Below are positions 29,161-40,144 of a stretch of DNA of 58,705 bases, in pieces. Origin of the DNA: Tritrichomonas foetus (Eukaryota; Parabasalia; Tritrichomonadida; Tritrichomonadidae); the NCBI GenBank assembly GCA_001839685.1, contig MLAK01000605.1:158580-217284 (forward strand), given 5' to 3'. The notes under the pieces were generated by a model that worked only from the letters and a program-made list of their open reading frames with translations, had not been told where the DNA came from and did not search any database. Position 1 is the first letter of the stretch. Every line of letters starts with the position of its first letter. The position numbers were made by a program, and so were the translations under genes.

Positions 29161-29275
29161 GGGTCAGCATCCCTTTTGGCAAGGGCCTAAGATTTCAGCA
29201 TCGCCCATTTGTCTCTGTTTACTATAGGGGATGACGTAGAGACGTCTCTCAACGGGTTTAAACAGAATTGGTCGT
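29161..29275. ncRNA. GC-rich, structured element; candidate noncoding RNA or regulatory leader
   Basis: About 115 bases at close to half G+C stand out in very AT-rich surroundings. They contain a direct repeat tcagcatc at 29165 and about 29197, a hairpin CCCTT-ttggc-AAGGG near 29173-29187, and an outer stem CTGTTTA (near 29214) with TAAACAG (near 29258) enclosing the palindrome agagacgtctct. A block cttttggc...ctaagat faintly resembles the 5' end of U2 snRNA, but the branch-point-pairing GUAGUA is missing, so it is not called U2. Strand is unknown. It lies 113-227 bases before the Pch2 ATG. Confidence 0.25.
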
Positions 29276-29387
29276 ACTTTGTCACTTTTCATTGAATTAT
29301 TGTGAAAGACATGTTATATAAAATTTCTATGCATTCAATCACCACATCAAAGAAGTGAGTCAATCATGTATTTTTTTTCGAGTTGCT

Positions 29388-30671
29388 ATGGAAGTCGAAA
29401 TTGAGGTTGCTGTAAAGCCAGAAACACCTGCCCAGCTATCCAAAGTGCAAGATTTCTTTGACACTTATTTAGCGAGTAATGCTGATCTCGTTCATGCCAG
29501 TGGTAACTCGCCAGATATTCTCAAGAGTCGTCTATTTGATGCAATCAAATATCCAAACACAGACTTTTACAATTACATTGATGATATCAAAGTTGTCCTC
29601 AAAAAACTTCCATCTGAGGCTGACAGTCGCTCTATTGTTCATGCCCACTTCCTTTACCATGATGAATCGCAAGACGACATTGTTGACAACGATGGTGAAA
29701 TTCTTTCAATCGCCACCCAAACTATCCTTCCGTCCATTAAGTTCACAGCAGACTGGGACTCGGTCATTTTTGATGACACCGAAAACAACATTAAAAACAC
29801 ATTACTCAAGTTTATGGAGACAAGTGTTAATTTCGCCGATAGTCAAGTGTGTCCTGATGTCGTTACATCCAATCGAATTCTATTGTTATATGGCCCACCC
29901 GGAACAGGAAAGACGACTATCTGTCACGGACTAGCGCAAAAGCTCTCGATTGTTTACAGCCAACGCTTCACAAAGGGAACAATTTTGGAAGTGAATACTC
30001 ATTCGTTGTTTTCGAAGTGGTTTGCGGAAAGTGGAAAAATGGTGAAAAAATTGTTCACACGACTCAATGAAATTGCCAGTGATACTTCTGTTTTAGTTTT
30101 TGTGCTGATTGATGAAGTCGAATCACTTGCTACTGCAAGGCAATCTTCAATGAATGGATCTGATCCATCAGACGCAATCAGAGTTGTCAACGCGCTGCTT
30201 ACACAGCTCGATCAACTCAGAAAGCGAACCAATGTGATTGTAATGGCTACTTCGAACCTGACTGAATGTATCGATTTTGCATTTCTTTCCCGTGCGGATA
30301 TTCGACAATGGGTGGGACCTCCATCTACCAGCGCTCGATATATGATCTTGAAGAGTTGTATTGATGAGTTAGCAGATAAAAGAATTCTGGAACCTGTTTA
30401 TTCTCTTCTTGATGTTGAAAACTATAAATTATTCACAAAAGAAATAATCGAATCGAATTTTGGAAACTCGCAAAAACTGATGCACTCAGCAGAACTGTGT
30501 GAAGGAATGTGTGGAAGAATTCTAAGACGCCTTCCTTTTCTCGCATTTGTATATAAGCGATTAAATAGGCCAGCACCGTTTGACGAGTTCATTGAAGCCC
30601 TTAACGAAGCTATAAAGCGACAAATAACAGAAGAAGAGTCTGTGAGTGGGAAAAAAGATGATAATAGCTGA
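29388..30671 (+). CDS. PCH2: Pch2/TRIP13 AAA+ ATPase
   Basis: A 427-residue AAA+ remodeller of HORMA-domain proteins (Hop1, Mad2), used in meiotic chromosome control and in the spindle checkpoint. The N-terminal 110 residues are the adaptor domain. The core has NRILLLYGPPGTGKTTICHG (Walker A near residue 168), the very characteristic Pch2 stretch LEVNTHSLFSKWFAESGKMV, Walker B VFVLIDEVESLATARQ, SDAIRVVNALLTQLDQL with arginine-finger region, and TSNLTE..DFAFLSRADI. These are nearly word for word TRIP13 motifs. ATG at 29388 is chosen; the longer frame back to 29355 has no ATG. The gene fits the idea that trichomonads retain meiotic genes. Confidence 0.96.
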   Translation: MEVEIEVAVKPETPAQLSKVQDFFDTYLASNADLVHASGNSPDILKSRLFDAIKYPNTDFYNYIDDIKVVLKKLPSEADSRSIVHAHFLYHDESQDDIVDNDGEILSIATQTILPSIKFTADWDSVIFDDTENNIKNTLLKFMETSVNFADSQVCPDVVTSNRILLLYGPPGTGKTTICHGLAQKLSIVYSQRFTKGTILEVNTHSLFSKWFAESGKMVKKLFTRLNEIASDTSVLVFVLIDEVESLATARQSSMNGSDPSDAIRVVNALLTQLDQLRKRTNVIVMATSNLTECIDFAFLSRADIRQWVGPPSTSARYMILKSCIDELADKRILEPVYSLLDVENYKLFTKEIIESNFGNSQKLMHSAELCEGMCGRILRRLPFLAFVYKRLNRPAPFDEFIEALNEAIKRQITEEESVSGKKDDNS

Positions 30672-31082
30672 AAAATAAATAAAAAATACATCATAAAGTG
30701 CTTAATGCTTGGTTTTTATGCTGTTATAGCTTCAGAATAAGAAACAAGAAATGAATGAAACCAGAAATAAATAAAACTGGTTAATGAATGTTTCATTAAT
30801 TAAGATTCTTTGAAAAGGACGAGTGGAAGCATCAAGAAAACTGTCAATGGAATGAGAAATTGAATTATTCGATTTGAAACTCTCATTAAAGGCAAGCTCA
30901 GTTGAAATACAAATGTTTCCCATTAATAAAGTAGGAGAATATGTAGTAGAATAGTTACAAAACCTATATCTGAATATGAAAATAAGAAAAATACTGATCA
31001 GAAAAAATATTTAATGATATCTTTATATATATGATTTTTTTTATTTAGCAGTACTTTTCTCAATGGCTCATTTTGTCGTCCA
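30672..31082. other. Convergent intergenic, no gene seen
   Basis: AT-rich stretch between the 3' ends of Pch2 (plus) and the LRR pseudogene (minus). An AATAAAAAAT lies directly after the Pch2 stop. A 63-codon open stretch is not convincing. Confidence 0.5.
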
Positions 31083-34000
31083 CTAGAGTGAAGTTGTTTC
31101 TTTGTGGATTTTTTCCTTAAGTTTTTCAATTTCCAATGAATTTTCAAAGTTGATCTCCTCAAATCTCAATTGATGACACCCGTCAAAGCTTTTGAAATGA
31201 ATGTCAAGAGAATGATAGTAAATAACTTCAAGAGATGGACAATTTGAAAAGCAATTTTCACCATATGTTGGCTGTTGGCTATTTATAATTACAGTTTTGA
31301 GTGATTCGCAATTATTAAAGGCATTTTTTTGTATTTGTGTAATATTTTCTGGCAAACTAAGCTCAACTAAGGCATGATAATTTTCATAAGCTTACTGAGG
31401 AAGAGTTGAAATTGCTGGTAATATTAAATGAGCTAAATTATGAAATCTTTAAATGCATTTTGTTTGAGGATTTGTAAAAATAATAATGACAAATTCACAG
31501 ATGTTAAGCCACTACCCATAAAGGCACCTTCTTCAATTGTAGTTATATTTGAATGGAAGATAACTTTTTCCAGCTTTTTACACTTTGCGAAACAAAATGA
31601 TGGTATGATAGTGATTTTTTCTGGAATCTTCATCAGTGTTAAAGCTTCACATGAATCAAAAGCATAAGATCCAAAAGTTTCTACTGTATCTGGTATTGTT
31701 ATATTACTTAACATATTGCATCCTTGAAATAACCTTGGTGCTATTATTTTAGTTGCTTTGGCAATATAACATTCTTCAATTTGCTGCATGAGAAAAAACA
31801 ATCATCTCCTATGGTCTCAACTGTCGATGGAATATTAATTTCTAGTAAAGAAAGACCATTACTGAATGCATCGTTTGCTATCTCCTTTAATTTTGAGTTT
31901 TGATGATCGAAGTTCACTTTGACAAGATTTGAGTTATTTAGAAATGTGCATTGCTGGATGTTGGTTAAAGAGGTATGAATTGTGATTGATTCAATTTGAC
32001 ATCCATAAAAAGCATATTCACCTATCTCTTTGATATTGTTGATAAAGATCACTTCTCTTAGGTATGAACAATTATAAAAAGCAAATTTCTGAATAGTCGT
32101 CACAGCATTCGAAAAACCAATTCTTTTTATACTTTTATAATTATCAAAAGATCTTTCTTCAACTATTTCACATTTGATTTCCAAAACATCGGTTTCTGCC
32201 AAAGAATCATCATTACCAATATAAGTAAAGGCATTCAATTTTACACATCCTGCAAAAGCCCATTTCCCAATTCTGGTAATATTGTTGGAAAGCGTTATTT
32301 TTTTTAAAGATGTGCAGTTTTGAAATGACGAGTCTTCAATTTGTGTAATATTTGGTAAAAGAATCACGTCTTCTAATGAGGAACGCCCTGCAAATGAATT
32401 TTTTCCAATTGCTTTTGTAGATTTTGGGAGTTCCATCTTTAATAAATTGCTGCACCCAGAAAAAGCCAACTCTTCAACTTTCTCAAGATTATTTCCCACA
32501 TAGATATTTTTCAGGTTTTTGCAATTATAAAATGTTTCCTTCATTATTAACTTCACGTTATTAGGAAATATGATTGCTGCCAAAGAAATACAATTACAAA
32601 ATACTCGTTCTCCTATATATAGCGCATTGTTTATATGAGTTTGATTTTTCTCCAAGAAACTGATACGTGAAAGTTTTGTACATTCTGCAAATACTGATTC
32701 AAAAATTTCCGTTATCAAGGGTTGAAAAGTAACAACTTGAAGATTACTACATCTGTAAAAAGCATTTCTTTTGATTGTTTTTAATGATTCCCCTAATTTT
32801 AAAGTTCTCATATTTGAGCAACATGAAAATGCAAATTCTCCAATAATTTCAACGGTATCAGGAATGATCAAATCCTGTAAAAGAATACACTGTTTAAATG
32901 CATAACTGTTGATAATATTCAAACTTTGAGGAAGAGAAACTGTTCTCAGATTTGAGCATCCTCTAAATGCATTTATGTCTATAGCTCCAGTTCCTTTTTC
33001 AATTACAACTTCTGTCAAATACTTACAGTTACAAAATGTTCCATCTTTAATATTATTAATAAATCCTGGAATGACAATTTTACTGAGACGACATTGAGAA
33101 AAAGCACAACTTTGAATGTCACAGATATTTTGAGGAAACACAATTTTGTCTAATTTTGAACAATTGTAAAAGGCGTATTCACAGATTCTTTTTAATGATA
33201 CAGGGAAATTTATTTCAATAAATTCACACAATTTCGAAATGAATGTCCATCAATATATTCCAAAGAATCACCTAATTCTATCCATACTAACTTTTGGCAA
33301 TTTCGAAATGAATGTGTTGGAATAGTTATTAGCTTTTTAGGCAATTGAATAAATTTTACATTTTGATGATTTGCCAATACTGATGACTCTAGTATGGCAT
33401 TTTCACATGCAAAAATGATTTCTTCCAAATATTTCATGTGTGAGAAAATGAATGGTTTGATTGAACTTTGGGTTGTTTTAATAGTTAATTTTTTTATGTT
33501 AGTACATCCTTCAAATGCTTCCGAATCAATAGATTCAAGTCCATTATATAAAATAATTTCTTCGAGATTTAAACAATTGGAAAAAGCATTTCTTCCAATT
33601 TTTTTACAGTTGATGGAATTGTAACTTTTTTATTTCAACTTTATTGACAAATAAATAATCTTCGATTTTTGCAACATTAGGTAACACCAAATATTTCATA
33701 AACAAATGATTAGTCAGATAATATTCCGATTTAAATTTTTGTAGTTTGTTTGTTGCTTTAATATCAAGTTTATCAAGGTCTGGAATGAAGGATTGATATT
33801 TCCTGTATTTAAACTTAATAAACTCCCTCATATGATATAAATCCATCAAATAATCAATTATTGAATTAACAACTTCTGATGAAAAACAAGATACATTAAT
33901 TTTTTTATTCGTTTGAGTCCAAATCCTATCAAATGTTTCAAGATCCATTGAGTGAATTGTATTAAAAAGAATACTTGAGTGATCTACATCTCCTTTTTGA

Positions 34001-34146
34001 TTGTGATAATCAATTAAGTATTGAATCTCTTCATCAGTAAATTTTTCATCTTTCTTACTTCGTTCAATAAACTGGAAAAGCTGATCAATCTCAATTTGGA
34101 AGTCTTTATTCGCAACACATTGCCAAAATGGTGAATCAATGCCCAT
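31083..34146 (-). pseudogene. BspA-like leucine-rich-repeat protein gene, broken by frameshifts
   Basis: Five minus-strand segments (34146-33604, 33437-33210, 33231-31744, 31801-31433, 31355-31083) form one BspA/TpLRR protein of about 1,000 residues. The N-terminal 170 residues are a helical non-repeat domain. Then come more than 25 LRRs of the BspA form (xxIPxxVxxIGxxAFxxCxxLxxV; e.g. LIIPDTVEIIGEFAF). The breaks lie near 33640 (A-run), 33220, 31750 (A-run) and 31437; each is consistent with one lost base, and a TAA near 31395 adds a nonsense codon. No signal peptide or membrane segment is seen. BspA-like proteins are a very large trichomonad family, many linked to the cell surface. Either a young pseudogene or a locus with homopolymer sequencing errors. 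Confidence 0.88.
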
Positions 34147-34446
34147 TAATTTTCTTTCAACAAAAATGTAATCTCATTTCATCTCACAAAGCAATTGTTG
34201 ACTTAAAGTGTTATTTTGTCAAAGCATATTTTGATATTCAAATTCGAATCTGTAAAATGAGTATTTTTCCAAGCAAATATTTTGAGAATAATTCAAGTTT
34301 TAGATAATGATTATAATATGTTTATTATCATGATTAATGAATGAATAGAAATTTTTCATTAATGGAGATATAATATCATATAGAGATATATGATTTCTCC
34401 GATTAATTTCAAGCATTAATTAAAGATCAAGGAATAAATATTAAGG
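34147..34446. other. Intergenic, no gene seen
   Basis: AT-rich sequence upstream of the LRR pseudogene, grading into the 17-bp minisatellite. Confidence 0.4.
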
Positions 34447-34840
34447 AATAACAAGGAAACAAACGAAACAAGAAAACAAACGAAACAAGAAAACNNNNNN
34501 NNNNNNNNNNNNNNNNNNNNNNNNNNNNNNNNNNNNNNNNNNNNNNNNNNNNNNNNNNNNNNNNNNNNNNNNNNNNNNNNNNNNNNNNNNNNNNNNNNNN
34601 NNNNNNNNNNNNNNNNNNNNNNNNNNNNNNNNNNNNNNNNNNNNNNNNNNNNNNNNNNNNNNNNNNNNNNNNNNNNNNNNNNNNNNNNNNNNNNNNNNNN
34701 NNNNNNNNNNNNNNNNNNNNNNNNNNNNNNNNNNNNNNNNNNNNNNNNNNNNNNNNNNNNNNNNNNNNNNNNNAAACAAGAAAACAAACAAAACAAGAAA
34801 ACAAATAAAACAAGAAAGCAAACAAAACAAGGAAACAAAA
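34447..34840. repeat. 17-bp minisatellite interrupted by a 279-base assembly gap
   Basis: Before the gap the unit is aaacgaaacaagaaaac. After it the same 17-bp period continues as aaacaagaaaacaaaca with substitutions (aaata, aaagca, aagg). Bases 34495-34773 are N, so the true copy number is unknown; the gap is evidently a collapsed tandem array. Open frames through the N-run are meaningless. Confidence 0.92.
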
Positions 34841-35055
34841 GGATTTTTTTCCCCTCCTGGAAATATGGTTTTAATCATTTCTCGAATATATAATCATGAT
34901 ATGAATAAAGATATTTTTTCATTTTCTTTGACACGTTTTTAGGAGTTTTTGCAGTATCAGATACTCATTCTCAGCTTGATATAATCAAAATTTTGATGAG
35001 ATTTGAATGATTCTCAAACTTAACTTTTTATGATTTTAAATGGCCCATCAATAAA
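34841..35055. promoter_or_regulatory. Upstream region of the cupin gene with AACTTTTT
   Basis: TAACTTTTTA lies at 35021-35030, 26 bases before the ATG at 35056, and a TCAATAAA precedes the start. The rest of this short spacer shows no gene. Confidence 0.35.
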
Positions 35056-35388
35056 ATGGAGATTCGCAGAAATTGCATTCCACCAACAGGCAACAACACT
35101 TTCCAGATTTTTGACAATACAATTCTCAACAAAGGAAAAATAATGCAGGTTTCTATCGCCCATTTCAAGCCAGGCCAGCCTTGTCCTCCCCACAAACATT
35201 TCGACCTCCACGAGGCTTTTGTGATCGAAAAGGGAGAAATTGACATGACAGTTGACGATGAGACGGTTCACCTCCACGCCAAAGATGTCTGCCTCGTTCG
35301 GCCGGGCCATATTCACAGTCTCTTGAATAATTCAAACGAACTCTGCGAAATCCTCGTTTTGGGGATTGCCGTACCACTTGATGCCTGA
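35056..35388 (+). CDS. Small single-domain cupin
   Basis: A 110-residue protein that is essentially one cupin_2 beta-barrel. Motif 1 is PCPPHKHFDLHEAFVIEKGE, with the His-x-His and following Glu that bind a metal. Motif 2 is LVRPGHIHSLLNNS, with the last metal-binding His. Such proteins range from dioxygenases and isomerases to sugar-binding regulators, so the reaction is open. The short, bacterial-looking form and its raised GC relative to the flanks suggest possible lateral origin. A degenerate foldback-family copy begins about 65 bases after the stop. Confidence 0.9.
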   Translation: MEIRRNCIPPTGNNTFQIFDNTILNKGKIMQVSIAHFKPGQPCPPHKHFDLHEAFVIEKGEIDMTVDDETVHLHAKDVCLVRPGHIHSLLNNSNELCEILVLGIAVPLDA

Positions 35389-35454
35389 TAAAGCTACAAA
35401 AAAGCTAAATTGTAAAGTATTATTGGATTTATGATTGTCATGTAAATCGAAGCC

Positions 35455-35655
35455 AAAGGTCAAGTAAAGGTCAAATCGACGATACACAAAAATGTCCAAT
35501 ATATCACGATATTTACTGGTTCTGCATGTCACTTCAATTTGGAGGAGGCCCATCGAATGAACGCAAATCAGGTTTCTTCCAGCCGGAAATGAAAAGCTAA
35601 ATTTCATGAAATTCATTACGAAAGGTCAAATGACAGGTCAAATAAGTGACAAATA
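35455..35655. repeat. Degenerate copy of the foldback repeat family (copy C)
   Basis: Contains aaaggtcaagtaaaggtcaaat, then after similar spacing ctggttctgcatgtcacttc and ggaggaggcccatcg..tgaacgca, in the same order as the left half of the large palindrome (ggtcaaataaaggtcaaa, ctggttctttgggtcacttc, ggaggaggtgcgcc, gtgaacaca). The right half is not a clean inverse (aaaggtcaaatgacaggtcaaat is in direct orientation), so this looks like a decayed or rearranged half-element. Confidence 0.7.
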
Positions 35656-35737
35656 ATTTTGTGAAAATGGAAACATGTTTTCGGATTACATATACTGTAT
35701 GAAACACAAAGAGATTATTATTAAAACAATCTAACAT

Positions 35738-36316
35738 TTATTTATTTACAGTTACAAAACTACTTTTCCAATAGTCTTCTTCTTCCTCGTCTGGATAATA
35801 TTCGTCTTCTTGGCCATCATCGTCATATCCATACTGGCACTGGTCGAGGAGGCCGTTTTGAAGCGCTTTATTTTTTAGTCGTGAGAATTTGTAGTGAAGG
35901 CTTGACATAAGCAAAATCATATCTTTCAGATTTTTCGTGTTATCCGCCGACTGTGCGATAGTTTCATCATACTCTTCAAGCTTCCTGGATAAATATTTGG
36001 CCTTTTCGAGCATTTCTGGTCGTTGGGAAATATCGCGATAATTTGGAGACTCAGGGGAAATTCCTGCTTCCCTTTCGTAAAGACTAATTAATTGTTCGAA
36101 TTTTTCTTGCCTGTCTTCGATAATTAGTAGGTTGTTTTCGAGTGTGGAAAGAATTTGTTCCTTCTTGGAAAGATTATTTTCAAGTTCAACGATTTTATCC
36201 TCTCTTTGCTCAAGTCGGTCTTTCCATTGGAGCATATTTGCATGGAGAGATCTCAATTTTTCTATTGGAGTTTCTGATGCTTCATCAGCCATTGGATTTT
36301 TTTCTACATTCACCAT
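35738..36316 (-). CDS. Small coiled-coil protein with acidic tail, function unknown
   Basis: A 192-residue protein. Residues about 15-80 form a coiled coil (WKDRLEQREDKIVELENNL), a second helical block spans 100-160, and the C-terminus is strongly acidic (YPDEEEEDYW). No family is recognised. AACTTTTT lies at 36330-36337, about 14 bases upstream of the start. A second Met at position 9 could also be the start. Confidence 0.8.
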   Translation of the reverse strand: MVNVEKNPMADEASETPIEKLRSLHANMLQWKDRLEQREDKIVELENNLSKKEQILSTLENNLLIIEDRQEKFEQLISLYEREAGISPESPNYRDISQRPEMLEKAKYLSRKLEEYDETIAQSADNTKNLKDMILLMSSLHYKFSRLKNKALQNGLLDQCQYGYDDDGQEDEYYPDEEEEDYWKSSFVTVNK

Positions 36317-37821
36317 TCAAGGCGAAATTAACTTTTTATTTCACATGTCACTTCTGTGAAATGAAACTAATGTTTTGAAGGAATCGTAAAAAATTTCGTA
36401 GAAGATTAAAGAATGGTTGTTACTTAGATTAATAACCACAATTTGTTTCAATGACAAAAGGTAGCCCGGAAAAATTGAATTCAAAAAACGGCGGTTCTCA
36501 ATTGAAAAATCGGAAAAAGTGATCATGTTATGAAAAGTATTATTCGAAAAATTCTTTGAATTCAATTTTTTCTGACGCTTATATCTCCATGTAAAACTAA
36601 TATTATGAGTAACTTATATGTAACAAAGAATAACAAAATCTCTATTCTAGAATATTAACTTATGAAACCGAAAATATTTTTTCCTCGAAAATTTACAGAA
36701 TATTGAATTTGCTACAGAGAAAATTTTCGAATTAACAGGGGGTGTTCCAATTACACTCATGATGGAAGATCATGTGAGCACAATTCTGTCATTTTGCGTT
36801 CAAGGATGCAAAAAGCCTTTCTTCACAAAAATTCGATTTATTTTTTCTTGCAAACCATATCGTTTGTTGGAAATTTCATAAAATAGATTGAAAAAGTTTT
36901 AGATGTGTTTCTATACTTTCAATTTTTAAAGGGAAATGGTTATTCTCAGGAAAATCTATCGGATGAAAAAGAAGGAATAGAATGATTAGAAATAATCTTT
37001 CATATAAAGATCATAATACATGGATTATATAAATTCAATATATACATTGCCGGTCTCATTTTTCCCGATTCATCTCATTGGCGTTGATGTTATATTTTCC
37101 GAAAGACATTATTTTTTCTTCAATCAAATTAAGTTCATGCTTATTTTAATTATTTGAAACATATCACTACTTTGGGAAAACTAATCGAAATTTCAATTTT
37201 GAATACCAGAAAAATTTGATATTTTATGGGATTTATATATTGATAGTAGGAATAATATTCCGAAGATGCATAGAATCACTTCAAAATGTAACTAAGCACC
37301 TCATAATCGCAAATTTTTACAACTCAATTATTCATTCAATTAATTGAAGATTCTCAAAATTCAAATTCTCATCAATTTTCCACGCACATTTAAATAATGT
37401 CACATCTTCTCAATTTATGACTTCTACGAAATAAAACCAAGGTCAAAAAAGGTCAATATCATTATTTTTATCGAATTATAAACTTTCAATTTTTTCTCAA
37501 AGTTTTCTTTGATTATTTTCAATCTCTCAAAGCATAATTATTTTGTTTTTGGTAGTTTTTCATATCTCCTGAAATGATAGTTTTATTTAAAGGCAAATCA
37601 TATAATGATCTGATGTAATCTTACGTTTTTGGAAACTATTTAATTTTTATTGAGATCTTTTCTGATGGAATTAAATTTAATTGAATTCTATATTCAGAAA
37701 TCCACTCAATTTTACTCGTTTGAAATTATTTCTATTTATTTCTCATAATTTTTGAATATTCCATCAATTTCTGTGAGAAAAGTTTCAGTTCACTCAAAAA
37801 ACAGAAAATTCCAAAACAGAC
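36317..37821. other. Long intergenic stretch, nothing recognised
   Basis: About 1.5 kb of AT-rich sequence between divergently transcribed small genes. A direct pair aaggtcaaaaaaggtcaat near 37440 echoes the ggtcaaa repeats of the foldback family. No gene, RNA or long repeat is seen. Confidence 0.4.
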
Positions 37822-38250
37822 ATGTACTACTCAACCTACCAAGTTCCTCCAGCTCCACAACAACGATTCCAGATACCCGCTCCGATTTTACCCAAGCCTT
37901 CAGCACCACAACCGCCAATCCAGATCGCTCCTTACGAGCCGCTTACAATTAATGTTCCGCTCCAAGAATACAAGCTCGCCAAGATTGTCCCAATTCCCTT
38001 TGATCCACGAGAGTCAAAGGGAGCACGTTTTGTTAGCCTCTACGAGGCCCTCCAGTTCATCTCCCGCCATTGCATGCATCATCATGGATTTTTCACCAAA
38101 CCGCTATCGAAGAAGTACCTCGAGTTTTGCCGCATCTTGGACGGACCAACTGGAAAGTTCACTGTTATGAAACATTTCAACAAAAAGGAGTTCGATGCTT
38201 CTTTCAACAAAGTACGACAACAGACTGAAGGACAAAAATTCACCAAATGA
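37822..38250 (+). CDS. Small protein with Pro-rich N-terminus, function unknown
   Basis: A 142-residue protein. The first 45 residues are Pro/Gln-rich (PPAPQQRFQIPAPILPKPS). The rest is compact and looks globular, with YEALQFISRHCMHHHGFF and YLEFCRILDGPTGKFTVMKH. The codon use is clearly coding and GC-richer than the flanks. No domain is recognised. The His/Cys cluster CMHHH could bind metal, but that is a guess. Confidence 0.8.
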   Translation: MYYSTYQVPPAPQQRFQIPAPILPKPSAPQPPIQIAPYEPLTINVPLQEYKLAKIVPIPFDPRESKGARFVSLYEALQFISRHCMHHHGFFTKPLSKKYLEFCRILDGPTGKFTVMKHFNKKEFDASFNKVRQQTEGQKFTK

Positions 38251-40144
38251 AATCGATCGATTTTTTTTTGATTTGACCAAATTCAGATTATTTCCTTCTC
38301 AATTTACACCATTGTAGATCATTAATCAGAAACTTTTTGAAATACATAATTCAAAATATTTTATTAGAATATTCACAAAAAAAATATAAAAATAAAATGT
38401 AGAAACTCATCATTAAATACTCGAGATTGGACAAAATGAGCGACTAAAAATATAAATACACATTTGATACTATATTATTTTTTGCCTATTTATTCGAAAA
38501 ATGTTTGAGAACACGTTTTAAAACGCTACATTCAAGATGAGATGATGCATAAAATTTTGTACGATGATTTCATGAAAATAAGATAAATTTAAATTTTTGT
38601 GAGACTTTTTCAATTTGATTCCATTTGAATGACTTTCTCAAATAACCAACTGTTTTCATTATAAACATTTTAGATTTCTATCTATTTAATATATTTTGTG
38701 TATTGTTTAACAAGTTTGAAACTTTTTAAATTAAATTGTTTTATTTATTTTTGAATAAAATTCAGATCATCAGTGTTTTTTAAATATTTTTTAATTGAAT
38801 ATATTCTATATAATTTGAAATGTTTTTAAATATTCAATTAATACAAATTACTTTTGAATAATTTCAAATACATGTTATAAAATTGTAAATAACTCATTTA
38901 AAACAATTGAATCACTTTCAATTCATATACTGCTTTTTCTCCTTCTCTTCATGAATTATATCTTATTAAAAGTGTTGAGAATGTCATTTATAAGAAATAC
39001 TATCAATATTCATGAGTAAAAATCTGTGATCATCAATTGTTAGCTTGATATATAAGAAATCAAATTTTATTATAGTTTCTCCCGAATTTGAATTCAATTT
39101 TTTCATTAGACATTTTCCGATACTGGAATAATCTAGTTATATTTTCCAAGAATTATATGGGAAAAACGTCAAATTTCCTAAATTGAGAGTTGCCAAAAAT
39201 TCAATTAAATTTTTTTAGAATATCTCCATACATAGTTATTTCTCAAATTATAACCTAGTTCAACTTGTTGACATGAATGTAGAGATTAATTAGTATTAGT
39301 CCTTGGGATTTCTTGGCTTAATTACAAACATGGGAGTTTATGTAAAATCTATTTCCTTTTCTTGGGTTAACATTTCATGAGATGACTTTGAATCAAAGAC
39401 GTTGATATAAACATATCATTTGATGGTCACAAACTTTCCTTGAAACAGAGAAACTCAATTCCCCGATCATGTGCTAATTTCTTGGTTTATAAACACATAG
39501 GAATCAAAACCATTTTAGGAATATAAACACCATAATTTATATATTTTAACTCACTTCTTTTGATAATGCAATTTATATTACCATTTATAATTATATCTTA
39601 CTTTTTTTCAAATAATACTAGTGATTTAACATTGACTACTTGGTGAACACGTTCAAATTTCATTTAATCAAACAGAAAACTGTAATGCTAAATCGTTTCT
39701 GTTTTATGATTCATGTATGTGAAATATTGTAAATGATTCTCTCCATAAAGCAAATTCATGGATTTCTTCTATACCTCTGCATTAAGACCAAAAGTGAAAA
39801 TGATTTCTGCAAAGTTTGGTCAATTCACACTTTTGAATTTCTGACTGTCGTAATGCAGCGTTATAATTTCATCAACACAATCACTTTCATGGATGCTTAT
39901 AATGAGTTTTTACTGGATAATATTTTCCATGTACATTGAAATTCAGCATTTCTTCTTTACGAAGTGCTATCACTTTTAATAAATACTCTACAAAGAAATA
40001 TCACTCTAAATCCAAAAAATAATTAACATCTAGAAAAAATTTATTCAATAATATATTATTTCGTCTTTTTTTTTCCTTCCTTTTTTTCATCATTTAATAA
40101 ATATTCAATATTTACAAAATAATGATATTCAGACATGATATTAA
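38251..40144. other. Long convergent intergenic, no gene supported
   Basis: About 1.9 kb of very AT-rich sequence between convergent genes. Short open stretches (such as 39733-39939) lack coding character. AACTTTTT-type motifs occur at about 38331 and 38720 without an attached gene. Confidence 0.4.

Noticed and set aside
29161..29275. U2 snRNA gene
   Set aside because: cttttggc and ctaagat are reminiscent, but there is an insertion between them and no GUAGUA branch-point-pairing sequence follows.
34416..34878. Open frames of 130-145 codons across the N-run
   Set aside because: Most of each frame is unknown bases; the rest is the minisatellite.
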